A stretch of 64,000 bases of DNA, taken from contig OZ234497.1 of assembly GCA_965153455.1 (NCBI GenBank), positions 20,453,872-20,517,871 on the forward strand. Reading direction: 5' to 3'. Positions 38,713 through 49,354 of the stretch are shown in pieces. This stretch comes from Sphagnum compactum (Eukaryota > Bryophyta > Sphagnopsida > Sphagnales). Every line of letters starts with the position of its first letter. Position 1 is the first letter of the stretch. The translations under genes were made by a program, and so were the position numbers. The notes below the pieces were generated by a model, which saw only the letters and a list, made by a program, of their open reading frames with translations, was not told the DNA's origin and did not search any database.

Positions 38713-40319
38713 GCGACATCTTCCAGATGGAGCCGGTTTGTTAGGATACCGTTGGTGAAACCGATTAACTAAGTCTTGGGCATGAACTAGGTTTCCAGCA
38801 GGCTCCCAAGTAGCTTCAGAAGGAGGATAACCTCGCCAAAAGACAAGGTACAGGAGCTTTCCACGAATCTTCTTGGAGTCCAAGACCTCCTGAACTTCAA
38901 ACTCTTCTTGGCCTTCAATTTTGACTGGAGCTGGGGGTTCTTGATGACGTTCTGGGATCGGGTTTTCATGATAGGGCTCAAGCAGGGAGACATGGAAAAC
39001 ATTGTGGATTTTGAACTGGGGTGGAAGCTCCAACTGGCAAGCCACTAGACCAACCAATTTGGCGATTTTGAAAGGTCCGAGGCGCTTGTAATCCAACTTG
39101 GCACATGGGCGAGTGGTAGCAATGTTCTTTCTGAGAAGCCAGACCTTGTCTCCAACCTTGAAGTTTGGATGGTCCTTGCGTCGGCGGTCTGCTTGCTTCT
39201 TTTGCCACTCCTGTGTTAGCTTGAGTTCTGCCATAAGGTTCTGTTGAACCTGTCCAAGCCTCGTGGCCCTTTTTTCAGCCGAGGGGTTTACGGAGTCTCC
39301 AGGAATTTCAAGGCTGAACCTGGGATGAAAACCGTAATTGGCAAAGAATGGACTGATCCCGGTCGATGCATGTGTTGTGTTATTATAAGCAAACTCTGCT
39401 TGAGATAGTAGGTCCAGCCAGTCGTCCTGTTGGTAGTTCACAGTGCAGCGAAGGTATTGCTCGAGTGTCTGGTTTGTCCGTTCGGTTTGTCCATCTGTCT
39501 CAAGGTGGAAAGCTGAAGATAGCCGAATGTCAACTCCAAGAAGCTCGAATAGACGATGCCAGAACTTGGATGCAAACTGAGGACCTCTGTCGGACACAAT
39601 TTCCTCGGGGAGTCCATGTAGTCGGACGATCCCGTCCAAAATTAACTGAGCTGTCTCTTCTGCCGTGATTGACTTGGAACAAGGGGTGAAATGGGCCATT
39701 TTGGTGAGTCGATCGACCACAACAGTATTGAATTCTTGGTTCTGACAGTAGGGAGGTCCGTGATGAAGTCCATTGCAATAGATCCCCAAGGTCGACTAGG
39801 AATCGACAGAGGCTGTAGGAGTCCAAACGGGCGATGCCTAGGAGCCTTGGATCGAGCACATGTATCACAAGACTTGACATACTCCCGTAGCATCTTGTTC
39901 ATTTTGGGCCACCAGTAAGTCCTTGACACTAGTTCGTGAGTCCGTGCCATTCCAAAGTGACCCGCCAGGGTGTTGTCGTGGCATTCTCTCATGATTTTTA
40001 GGCGTATAGGTCCTTCGGGTACATAAATCAGGTTATTTCGAAGGAGAAGTCCGTCTTGCTGCTCAAACTGATCCAAGTCATCACGATTTGGGTTCCTTGA
40101 TCGTTCTTGGAGTTCCTTCTTGATGTTGGTAGCCCAGGTGTCTTCCTCAGTTGCCATCTTGATGTCCCTCACAAGGTATGAGTCTGGGAGGGTGCTGATT
40201 GTTGCTGCAACTCGAAATTGCTCGGGGTTGAGTAAAGTCTGGTTCTGCTGGCCGTAGGCCTCATCCCCCGCTCGAAGTTCATATTCTGAACGACGAGATA
40301 GCGCGTCAGCTTTCCCTTG
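38698..40319 (-). pseudogene. Chromovirus integrase with C-terminal chromodomain, one frameshift
   Basis: The integrase zinc-binding part (GHFGMARTHELVSRTYWW...CDTCARSK) lies at about 40040-39850. The catalytic core shows AMDFITDLP (about 39770), SDRGPQFASKFW (about 39600) and ETDGQTERTNQTLEQYLR (about 39490), carrying the D, D and E residues. A frameshift near 39740-39765 splits the core. A GPF/Y-like segment (YKRLGPFKI) and a chromodomain with YLVFWRGY and TWEP follow at about 38880-38750. Chromodomains read histone marks and direct integration toward chromatin types. The frame stops at 38698-38700, right at the LTR. Confidence 0.92.
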
Positions 40320-42501
40320 CTAGGTGCCGGGTTGATACTGAATCTCAAAGTCGAAATCAGCTAGGAAGATAGACCAGCGTGCCTGGCAACGATTTAAGGT
40401 CCGAGTAGTTGTGAAATAAAGGAGATTCTTGTGATCTGTCAGAACTTGGACTCGATGTTGAGCTCCGGCAAGATACGGTCTCCACTGCTCGAATGCCGTG
40501 ATGATTGCCAAGAGTTCCTTATCGTAGACCTGGTAGTTGATTTCGGCACTGGTTAACTTCCGTGAATAGAAAGCAACTGGATGCAGCAACCCATCTATTC
40601 CAAATTGAGATAGAATAGCTCCCAAGGCAAAATTTAAAGCGTCCGTTTCCACAATGAATGGCTTGGCAGGATCGGGATGTATCAGGATGGGTGCAGAGGT
40701 GAATGCCATCTTGAAAGTATCAAAAGCAGCCTGGGTCGTTGGATTCCACGAGAAGGGCTTGTCTTTGCAAGTCAGGGTTATTAACGATGTTGTGATCTTG
40801 GAGTAGCCTTTGATAAACCGACGATAGAAGTTGGCAAACCCTAGGAAGCGTTGAACGTCCTTGACCGAGGATGGAGTAGCCCAACACTGGATGGTCTCGA
40901 CCTTTGACTTGTCCATGAAAATGCCATCTGGAGAGATCACGTAGCCGAGGAACGCCACTGAAGATTTGTCGAATTCACATTTTTCCAACTTGGCGTATAA
41001 GCCATGCTCCCGGAGCGTCGCAAGCACCAATCGTACATGTTTGTCGTGGGTTTCTTAGTCCTTGGAAAAGATTAAAATGTCATCCAAATAGACCACGACA
41101 AATTCGTCCATGTAATCCCGGAAGATATCATTCATCAGATGCTGAAAGACTGCGGGTGCATTGGTGAGGCCGAAGGGCATGACCGTGTATTCGAAGTGGC
41201 CGTAGCGTGTGCGGAAAGCTGTCTTCCATTCATCACCGGGGCGAATCCTGAGTAAGTTGTAGGCTCCACGGAGGTCAAGCTTGGTGAAGATCTTCCCGGT
41301 ATGTAGTCGATCTAGGAGACCTGAAATCAAGGGCAAGGGATATCGATTCTTTTTGGTTATCTTGTTGAGTCCACGATAATCCACACAGAGTCGAAGGGAG
41401 CCATCCTTCTTCTTGACAAACAAAATTGGGGCGCCGGCTGGAAACTTGGAATGCTGAATGAACCCCTTGGCAAGATTTTCAGTAAGGTAATCACGCAGGG
41501 CTTGGAGTTCCGGTTCCGATAGGCCATAGATAGGACCAAAGGGTGGTGATTGTCCCTCTTCTAGATCAATCGGGCAGTCATATGGACTATGGGCGGGGAG
41601 CTGATCAGCATTAATCTTTTCAAAAACATCAACAAAGTCTTTGTACTTCTCGGGAAGTTTGACAGGTGTTGGTTCTTATTGGGGGTTTGTGGTGTTGGCT
41701 GGGTTGACATGGATGGCGAAGACTTGAAGATTCTTAGCAGCCCGATAGAAAGGGACAGCTCTATCAACGAAGATCTGGACAGGGTTGGTTTTCTGGGCAG
41801 GATTCTTGACAAGATTCTTGACAGGACAAGGTTTAGTCTGACCAACCGGGGGTTCTTGACTGTAGGACTTGACATAACAGACTTGATAAAACTGGAATTG
41901 GTTCCGACCCTCTTTGGGTTCTCGACCACAGGGTTCTTGGCAGGACTGGACAAAGTGTTTTTCTGAGCGTGGGGTTCTTGAGAGGTGCACCGTTGTGCGC
42001 TAAAGGCGAGGGTTCTAGATCGCCAATCAATGATAGGGTTGTGTGCTTCTAGCTAAGGCAGACCAAGGATGATGGGATGGTGAGGGGTGGAGATGATGTT
42101 GAGAACAATCTTCTCCGTGTGCTTGCCGATACAGAGTTCTAGAGGGGTTGTCTTGTGTGTGATTGCACCAGAAGCAATGGTTCTCCCATCAATAACCTCT
42201 ACCGGAACAGGGGTTGACTTCTTGACCATAGGGATGTTGTGTTAGATGACAAATGTTTGGTCGATGAAAGAAGAGGTGGCGCCGGAGTCCACCAAAGCTG
42301 ACACTTGTGGTATGTCTTCTGGAATACGAATGATGTCCACATACTGAGTGAAACTGGGACTGGGACCAACAGCGGAACAGGAGCCTTTGCAAAGGTGGTG
42401 TTGGGTGAGATCTAGTCGCACGGCTCCTACTGTGACTGGATGTTCTTGTTTTCCAACTCTTGGGGAGTTTCCATAGCTTGTACTTGAAGTTTGACAAGCT
42501 T
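40320..42501 (-). pseudogene. pol: Chromovirus protease, reverse transcriptase and RNase H region, broken
   Basis: The protease active site VDSGATSSF lies at about 42285. In-frame stops follow at about 42242 and 42054 (the latter in ILGLP-stop-LEAHNP, where Trp is expected) and at about 41676. Reverse transcriptase occupies about 41620-41058 with [26 protein letters not shown] and YLDD at about 41090. A stop at 41055 separates it from the next part. RNase H lies at about 41030-40323 with ETDALNFALGAILSQ and TDHKNLLYF, ending at a stop before QGKADALSRR. Nearly all the stops are one C-to-T or G-to-A change away from the expected codon. A frame change also lies between about 41.68 and 41.95 kb. 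Confidence 0.9.
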
Positions 42502-43401
42502 TTAAGGGCACTGACGAGCTATATGCCCTGGGTTGCCACAGTAAAGACATAGATTGTTTGTCCTTCGGCGAAGTTTCTCGGCTTCTGTCAAAGATTTAAA
42601 CTTAGCTGTGTCGATCTGCATCGGAGCAGGTCCAAAAGAGGCAGGTCGAGCAACTGGTGTTGTTTGGGGAACTAAGGGGAGCGTAGTAGGCCGACTGTTC
42701 CAAAGCTGGGCGTTGGAGGTGACTTTCTTTTCCTGGCGACATTCGAACAAACGATTATCGCACCGAATTGCCTGGGTGATGGCTTCACTGAAGGAAGAAG
42801 GGTCTGCGAATGTCAACAAAAGATCTTGAACATCATCACGAAGCCCACAGCAAAACTGATCAATCAAGGCAGCTTCTCCCCAATTGACGTCGCAGGCAAG
42901 CTGCCTGAATTCTGAGGCGTAGACGATGGCCGAACGTGTCCCTTGCTGGAGGCGACGCAGCTTGTTGGCTGAAGTCTTGGCCTTGTCACTGTCCCCAAAT
43001 ATTGCTTCAAATTCCGCCATAAAGGCGTTGAAATCTTGTAGGAGAGGGGATGATGTTTCTAGGATGGGAGCAAACCATGCTGCAGCTGTCCCAGTGAGTA
43101 GGGTTCCAACGAATCCTACACGAGTGGTGTCATCAAAATAACGACGGGGGTGTAGTTGCATGATCAGGCGTACTTGGCTGACAAAGCCTCGAAATTTGAG
43201 GCGTGTTCCATCAAACTTTTCTGGCAGACTGATCTTGGGCTCTAAGGCGGCCATTGCAAGAGCAGGAAGTACTGGGGCAGGAGGTGGTGGCTGATTCTGT
43301 AGGCGGGTCACCGAGTCTCTAAGCACGACATTTTCTTGTTGAAGGTGCTGAAGCGCGGCGAGGATTTGAGTGAGATCGATGTTTGATTCTGAGTTGTCCA
43401 T
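42502..43401 (-). pseudogene. gag: Chromovirus gag, about 299 residues to first stop
   Basis: Starts at the ATG 43401 (MDNSESNIDLTQIL). The capsid-like region contains KFDGTRLKFRGFVSQVRLIM and TGTAAAWFAP, and the frame ends in a CCHC zinc knuckle CLYCGNPGHIARQC (C-x2-C-x4-H-x4-C), which binds genomic RNA during particle assembly. The TAA after QCP could be an eroded CAA codon: protein-like sequence continues in frame for some 20 codons before a frame change. Whether gag and pol were once one frame cannot be settled here. Confidence 0.88.
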
Positions 43402-43757
43402 GGTGGTAGTTCTCACACTTTTGCGCTTTCAATATTCAAACTTGAAACTTCAGATGCTTGGATCTCTCTCAATACAAGTCCAAATGACATGAAATTTCTC
43501 TCACACATATATTCCTATATGATCTATAAGATCACAAAGTTACAGACCCAAAAAAGCTTAAACAAAGGAGATATGACCAAAAAACCAGATCTGGCACAGA
43601 GTTTTCAAAAAGCTCTTAACTCTCACAAAACGTATCCTTTTCTTTTGAAACTTTGAGAGTAGAAGCGTCCTATAGTCTTCTATAACCTTTCCAAGTTTCA
43701 CTCCAAGATACCTCTAGCTACTTACTGAAACAACAAAACAAACAAACAAGAAGAAGG

Positions 43758-43767
43758 AGCAGATCAA
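43758..43767 (-). promoter_or_regulatory. Predicted self-priming primer-binding site
   Basis: On the minus strand TTGATCTGCT lies 2 nt after the 5' LTR. It is the exact reverse complement of AGCAGATCAA at 43850-43841, the predicted 5' end of the element's RNA. No TGG triplet, as required for pairing to a tRNA CCA end, is found in the first ~45 nt after the LTR. Tf1/sushi-type elements prime reverse transcription by folding the RNA 5' end onto such a site. Confidence 0.7.
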
Positions 43768-43769
43768 AT

Positions 43770-44036
43770 TGTTATGGACCGACTACAAACAAGTGGAGAA
43801 TTACAAGACAAGACAAGCTTTATTGACCCATCAATTGGTGTTGATCTGCTGAAGGGTTGTTCCCCAGACTATCTCCTTTTATAACCCTGAGCCATACTAG
43901 TCCCAAAATATCCTAGGCCATGATATTGCCAAAAGTATCCCAAAATATCCTAGGCCATGATATTGCAAAAAGTATCCCAAAATATCCTAGGACATGACAT
44001 TGCCAAAAGTATCCCAAAATATCCTAGGCCATGACA
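43770..44036 (-). repeat. 5' LTR of the chromovirus with promoter elements
   Basis: On the minus strand the order is: U3 with about 3.6 copies of a 37-bp repeat, TATAAAA at 43883-43877, a predicted RNA start near 43850, and the poly(A) signal AATAAA at 43824-43819. These spacings (33 nt from TATA to start; the signal within about 30 nt of the start) fit a working LTR promoter. The start is inferred from spacing, not measured. Confidence 0.93.
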
Positions 44037-44513
44037 CATTGCATCTCACTTTTACACATTGTATTTCATTTGCACAATTGCATTGTGTATTTTTTCAGCA
44101 CATTACAACTTTTTTAAACTTTTCTTTCAATTGCTTGTAAATGTGTAGGTTGATTTTCAGATAGATAACAAAATCTTATTTTGGCAAAAAAATATTTAAA
44201 TTTTTAATTTCTCCTTCAAGGTTTCTAATAGGAAATGGGGGAGTCAAGTCAAAATGAAATTTAAATTTTGATTGAAGAAAATGAGACCATTGAAAATGAA
44301 ATGAACATTGAAGAACATGTGGAAAAAGTAGAATGTGCAAATGTGCAAACAAAAAATAGCAAAATTGAAGAAAATGGGGAACAAATAATGAAGAAAATTT
44401 TGCAAAAATCTTATGTTCAAAGAAAAATTTGGAGAGGCCATAACATGAATTCTGTATGTTAAGCATTTTATTGTGTGAATGATGGGAAAAAGGTTGAAAT
44501 TGATAATCAAATC
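44037..44513 (+). other. hAT interior between the chromovirus and the plastid fragment
   Basis: AT-rich hAT-internal DNA. A Glu/Asn-rich frame at about 44237-44462 (beginning MGESSQNE, with one stop) could be the eroded transposase N-terminus, but I see no BED zinc finger that would prove it. Confidence 0.4.
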
Positions 44514-44932
44514 ACGCATCGTAATATATTAGACTTTCCAATTCTTTAAGAGGTTTGGCTAAGAGATTCGCAATATAATTGGGAAAACATTTTAAGTACC
44601 AAACATGAGTCGCCGAGCAAGCCAATTAAATATATCCCATTTGATATCTTCGAACTCGAGAATCGATAAATTCAACTCTGCATTATTCACAAAATCTAGA
44701 ATATTCTTTTTGATTTTCAATTCCTTGATATTTTCCACAGGCACAAATCCCACTTTCGATGGGTCCGAAAATTCTTTCGCATAACAATCCATCTTTTCCA
44801 GGCTTATGTGTTTTATAATGTAGAATATAAGGCTTGATCATTCATCCAACTATTTTTCCATTAGGTAGAGTTCTTTCGACCCAACTACGGATTTGTTCGG
44901 GAGAAGTTAATCCGAAGTGATACGCAACAAAA
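44514..44932 (-). pseudogene. rpoC1: Nuclear copy of plastid rpoC1 5' part (NUPT)
   Basis: Read on the minus strand in one unbroken phase for about 139 codons, this encodes the start of the plastid RNA polymerase beta' subunit: [75 protein letters not shown] and [14 protein letters not shown]. Three in-frame stops break it (after IVG, FCE and GYI), each explicable by one C-to-T change (CGA or CAA to TGA or TAA). It begins near codon 10 of the gene and stops near YYD, within the first exon in most plants. It is embedded in the hAT element, so it is nuclear DNA transferred from the plastid. Confidence 0.93.
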
Positions 44933-45069
44933 AAATATATACAAGACCTTGGCCTTTTGATTATGAAAAATAATTTTCAATTGTAGTTTGTTGAAAGTGT
45001 ATGGTTTAAGTTTTAATATTACATTTGTGTCCTAGAGTTGTATTCCTTTCTAGAAAACAATTTTCTTAG

Positions 45070-45570
45070 GAAATATTACCTAACATGGTGGAGAAAACGA
45101 AAGAAATATATGTTTTGCCAAAATTAATATGTTGTATTTCTGCCACACCAAGTTTTGACTTATGAATGTCAAAGGGAGCACATGATATATTTGTTCTTGT
45201 TATAAACTTTTTGGAATCTAATTAACAACCCAAACAACTAACTATTGGTTTGTTTGAGGCAATAAAAATTATTGCATAAGCATTAGCGAATAATTTGACA
45301 AAATTGCTTGATCAACATGGGTTAAGAAACAAAATCATTACGTATGTTAAGGATGAGGGCTCAAATTTATATTCTATGACAATTGTTTAAAAATTTGTTG
45401 TAAAATGTGAAGTTCTTGGTTTAGATGAAAGTTTTCAAGGTCCTTGTTTTGGCCATGTTCTTTCCAAAGCATGTCAATATGCTACTACTAATAAAAGAAT
45501 TTACAGAAATCTCAAGTTTGTTTCAATCAAATCTACCAAGTCAAATTTGTAAAAATATATAGCTTGGCTT
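45070..45570 (+). pseudogene. hAT transposase remnant, RNase H-like core part
   Basis: Plus-strand sequence reads through scattered stops as a plant hAT transposase: SFDLWMSKGAHDIFVLVINF, TIGLFEAIK, LLDQHGLRNKIITYVKDEGS and SFQGPCFGHVLSKACQYATT. Stops occur after ESN, IIA and TIV. The following catalytic section is missing: the next recognisable part is the C-terminal dimerisation region at 45690. Not functional. Confidence 0.85.
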
Positions 45571-45689
45571 TAAAAATCTAGAAAGAGTAGATAATAATGG
45601 AACAAGGTTTGTTCATATTCAAATCTATCTCCAAGAGAATTAAATATTTTAGTGAAGACAAGGTGATTATTCAATTTATTGCATCCAAT

Positions 45690-46164
45690 GACAAAATCTG
45701 TTGGATGTGTAGATCAAACAAGTGATGAAAATTCCAACTTGAATAGTTTTCAACAAATTGCATCCACAATTGAGCCATCAAAAGAACTTGTCACCAAGGA
45801 ATTATTGATTTCAAACGTTACCAAGTGGATCCAAAAGACATCAAGTGTCCTTTTCAATGGTGGGGAAAACATGAAGCCATGTTTCCTATAGTTGGTTTTT
45901 TGGAACCGTCAAATTTTAAGCATTGTCGGGTCACAAATTGAAACAAGAAGAATTTTTTCTTTAGCATGCATACTTACAAACCTAAGTAGATGTCATTTAC
46001 AATCAAAAAATCTAGAAATTTTAATTTTTGTGAGCAAAAATTGGCCAAATGATTTAAAAATTGGATGTAAACCGCCTTCCAATTTAATGGAGTTCATTCA
46101 AACATATTTAGATTTTGAAAAGTTTGAAGGTTTATTTGAACAAGATGAAATAATGGACATATAA
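45690..46164 (+). pseudogene. hAT transposase remnant, C-terminal dimerisation domain
   Basis: Contains RQILSIVGSQIETRRIFSLA, LTNLSRCHLQSKNLEILIFV and KNWPNDLKIGC, the hallmark hAT C-terminal dimerisation region, then an acidic tail ending at a stop at 46164. One stop lies at about 45889. The right end of the element follows 310 bp later. Confidence 0.88.
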
Positions 46165-46486
46165 AATGTTGAAAAGAAAATTTAAAAATTTAACTATTTT
46201 GTGGAATTTTTAAAATTTTTAAGCATTAAGAATTAATTTTTGAAATAATTAAATTTATAATGACCAATATGTGAAAATCGACTTTGAAAACTGATTAGTA
46301 TAAGATGTGTGAGAACTGGTGTTTTGAAACCCATGTGAAATTATTTGTTGCAATTTTTAAAAATCCTACCCGAATTTTTTAAAGATGAATATATATATTT
46401 TTAAAAGAATTGGGTCAAGTCTTTCAAAACATTCTACTACTTGATCTTGGTAGTTCTCAAAAAAACTAGAGAACTGCCCAACACTA

Positions 46487-46494
46487 GATGAAAT
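46487..46494. repeat. hAT target-site duplication, right copy
   Basis: GATGAAAT, identical to 37487-37494, directly follows the right inverted repeat. Confidence 0.9.
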
Positions 46495-46591
46495 CCTATT
46501 TTATTATTTTCAACTTTTGGTCCAATTTTTATTTCCCCTCCTTTTTTTTTTTTTTCTCCTTCTTTCATCTTCTTTTCCTTTTCCTATAAAC

Positions 46592-46636
<45 letters not shown>

Positions 46637-47560
46637 GCTACAAATGCAGACTAGCTAAATTTTTTTTCCTTTCGTGTTTTTGTTGCAAATGATGAATTTT
46701 TTTTGTATTAACTATGAATTTTGCTATAGATGCCAATCAACTAATCCTTTTTTTCTTTCGTGTGTTTTGTTGCAAATGATGACACATGCCAAAACTCATA
46801 GTTAACATTATGAAAACAAATTAAAACATTGATTTATTTTGTCATTCATCATTTGAAAATACAATATAGGTGCACAAACATGAAATTACAGTAATGAATA
46901 TCCATCTATAATAATGGTAAACGGACATACATATCTCAAAAGTGATCATTGTAATTTACCATGACACAAGTATTTGTAAAACTTTCATAACATTTTTTTT
47001 TCTTATTATTGTTTGGATTGTTGGCATTATGGGTATGTGTGATACAAATAGAAAGTGAAAAAGAACACAAAACCTAACATAAATCATACAAAATTATTCA
47101 AGGAAGGAGCATATGGGCCAATGTATTGCATTTGCAAAAATAAATAAATAAATAACTATGTAACAAATTCCCTCAACAAATAGTTGAACTTAACCTACCT
47201 TTTTGTCTTGCCCTTCTTCAATCCCAACATCCCCATGAATTACAAAATTATCTACAAACAACACAATAAGCCCTCATTGTTAAGCCCTCATTGTCTTCCA
47301 TGGTGTAGTTTTTGTTTGATTACACTGTCTTTTTGTGAGGTGGCATGTTTCATCAATTCCTATCCATAAATCACAAGAAAAAAAATTAAGAAAAATCTAA
47401 AACAAAATAAGAATTAAACAAAAAAGGGGTAGGTTTCTTTTTCATAAGGTCCTTCCTCTTCTTCTCACACACACACAAAACCATATGCTATTAGTTGTTA
47501 TGGGCATACTATGTCAAAATGTTGTTATAATTAGTATGCCACTGATGATTCAAAAATGTT
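46495..47560. other. AT-rich spacer
   Basis: No gene recognised. Contains a (TG)n run at about 46603-46632 and repeated TTTTGTTGCAAATGATG-type words at about 46680-46780. Confidence 0.45.
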
Positions 47561-49354
47561 GCTGGAATGAAAGAAGTTTCCATCAAGGATGCACAATCTT
47601 CTATGTATAAGATTATAACTTGGACCAAAAAAATGGAAAGGGTTCACAAGAGTGGGCTAAAGCTTATAGACATGCTAGTTTACATTATGGTAAATTGAGG
47701 ACACTTGTGAAAACTAGATTTACATCCAAAGTCATCCTATTCAAAGAATGCTTGGAGTTCAAGGGTGCAATTAACCTTTGTTACTCACAATAGCCAATTG
47801 CATTATAAAGTAAAATTCCTAGCCCAAAAACATGGCCTATGGTAGAGCAAGTTGATTGCACTTTTACTCCTATTCTCACACAATGTGGCCTAAACCAATC
47901 TCGCAAGTATTGGTTGTTGTTTAGTGCACTTGCTATAGCCATTTCCATGTGTTGTACAATGTATGACAATGTTTTTCAAGTTTAGGATCCAATGCAGGTA
48001 TGTAAGTTGAAAACTTTATGTATAAATTCAATTTTTAGGTTAGTTTGGGTGAATTTGTTTGAATTTTGTGAGATTAGATTAATTTTATTTATGTTAAATT
48101 GGGGGGCTTTAATTTTTGAATTGCAAGCTTGTGGCCATCACATGATTTCTAAAGTGATTAAAATGTTGCAACCTTTTTTGGCATTCATATTTTCATTTCA
48201 ACCCCATAGCGCACATAACATGTTGGTCCTTATGCTAGATCCTCATTTCAAAAACTTACAAATCATACCAAACTTTATGGGCCTTGAATTAGATGTGGAA
48301 ATTGTAGTTGAATATGATTGCGAAGTTGTACTACTTGTTTTATTGATTATGTATAATAGATTAACACTAACCCTCATTAAAGTTGAAGTTGCAAGTCATG
48401 TTTTGTTGATTTTGGGTGTCTTTGGATCCTTAGTTTCAACATAAGAAACTACCATGGGGGTTTTCAAAGTAGAGTTGTCATTTTTTCAACATAGTTGAAT
48501 ATCATTAAAAGTTTCAACCCATTGAAATGATGGGCAGAACATGATAAACAATTTCCTTATCTTAGATTTTTTGCACATCAAATTATGGGGATTATGGGCT
48601 TGTAGATTGAAGCCAAACAAAATTTTCAGCATGGCTAGGGTTATCATAGGTTTGAGAAAATGTTAGCTTGGTATCGAAAATTTAAACAAGATTGTGCTGA
48701 TTATGAAAAATTGGCATGAGGACCCAAGATTAGGTTACGCTACTAGTGAGGGGTTCAAGACAATTGAAGATTATCTAGATGCTTAAAATAACCTGTTTGA
48801 AAAATTTTAAAAATTGATTGCAGATTTTGATCTTTTTGAGGTGTGAATTGGATTGACTTTGGAACAACAAGTTTATGTTGATAGCTATGAAAAACAAAAA
48901 TGAGTTCTTTCCTACCTTTCAATGCTGTTTGTTGCCTTGTTTTAGATTTGTTGAGTGCACTAATTGGTTTGTTGAAAACATGTGTTTTGAAGACTTGGCG
49001 TTCTCATGAAATCCCACAACAAATTGTAGAATATGCCTTTGTGATGAAATCGGAGATCCAAAGTGGAAATAATTTTGGAACCAAAATTTATTAAAGTTTA
49101 TTAAAGAACCAATAAAATCAAAGGGTGATACTATTTTGGCTGAGGAAAAGAGAATGCTAATCCCAAATCTAAGAATGCATTCTATACCCATATTTGAATT
49201 TAATGTGTCGACATTTTATTTTAAGAAGGCAACAATGGTGCATGAGGTGAAGTAGCTTTTTAACAATGGTGCATGTGACGGACCAACTCTAACAATGGAG
49301 TTCGAATGCCCTATCCGTAGGGTATCTTCAAAAGCACATACCCGCCCAACACTG
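47560..49354 (+). mobile_element. Second, older hAT remnant with one recognisable terminus
   Basis: Plus-strand sequence reads in pieces as hAT transposase: KTRFTSKVILFKECLEFKGA at about 47708, HNMLVLMLDPHFKNLQ near 48220, then at about 48515-48720 KWWAEHDKQFP, QIMGIMG and a frame-shifted C-terminal region with KNWHEDPRL. Stops and frameshifts are frequent. TACCCGCCCAACACTG at 49339-49354 is the reverse of a CAGTGTTGGGCGGGTA end and probably marks its right terminus. No left terminus or target duplication was found. It is related to, but diverged from, the copy at 45-46 kb. Confidence 0.8.

Larger units (their letters stand above)
38431..44036 (-). mobile_element. Complete Ty3/gypsy chromovirus LTR retrotransposon, coding region decayed
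   Basis: Two 267-bp LTRs (TG...CA) enclose gag, protease, reverse transcriptase, RNase H, integrase and a C-terminal chromodomain, all on the minus strand, flanked by the 5-bp duplication CATTG. The LTRs differ at 4 of 267 positions, indicating a recent insertion. The reading frame holds at least six nonsense codons and about three frame breaks, so this copy cannot make its own proteins. The chromodomain (EFEVQEVLD...YLVFWRGYPPSEATWEP) places it among chromoviruses. The terminal TAA overlaps the polypurine tract and abuts the 3' LTR. The primer site does not match a tRNA but matches the element's own predicted RNA 5' end (see findings). Confidence 0.96.
37495..46486 (+). mobile_element. hAT-superfamily DNA transposon, degenerate, carrying nested insertions
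   Basis: Both ends carry the 13-bp inverted repeat TAGTGTTGGGCAG (37495-37507, and its reverse complement CTGCCCAACACTA at 46474-46486), flanked by the 8-bp direct repeat GATGAAAT. Plus-strand transposase remnants lie at about 45070-46164. The total length is 8992 bp. Removing the Ty3/gypsy element with its 5-bp duplication (5611 bp) and the plastid fragment (about 420 bp) leaves roughly 2.96 kb, a normal size for a hAT element. The transposase has several stops and an internal gap, so the element is dead as an autonomous unit. The matching ends and duplication identify it directly; the family name rests on both the ends and the protein. Confidence 0.92.

Noticed and set aside
41589-41966. 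125-codon plus-strand frame inside the chromovirus
   Set aside because: Antisense to the protease-to-reverse-transcriptase spacer; composed of repeated Leu/Gly/Asp words mirroring the Pro/Lys-rich coding strand.
44592-44792. A 66-codon minus-strand open frame starting MDCYAKEF
   Set aside because: It is an out-of-phase reading of the plastid rpoC1 fragment; the correct phase gives the clear rpoC1 match over 139 codons.
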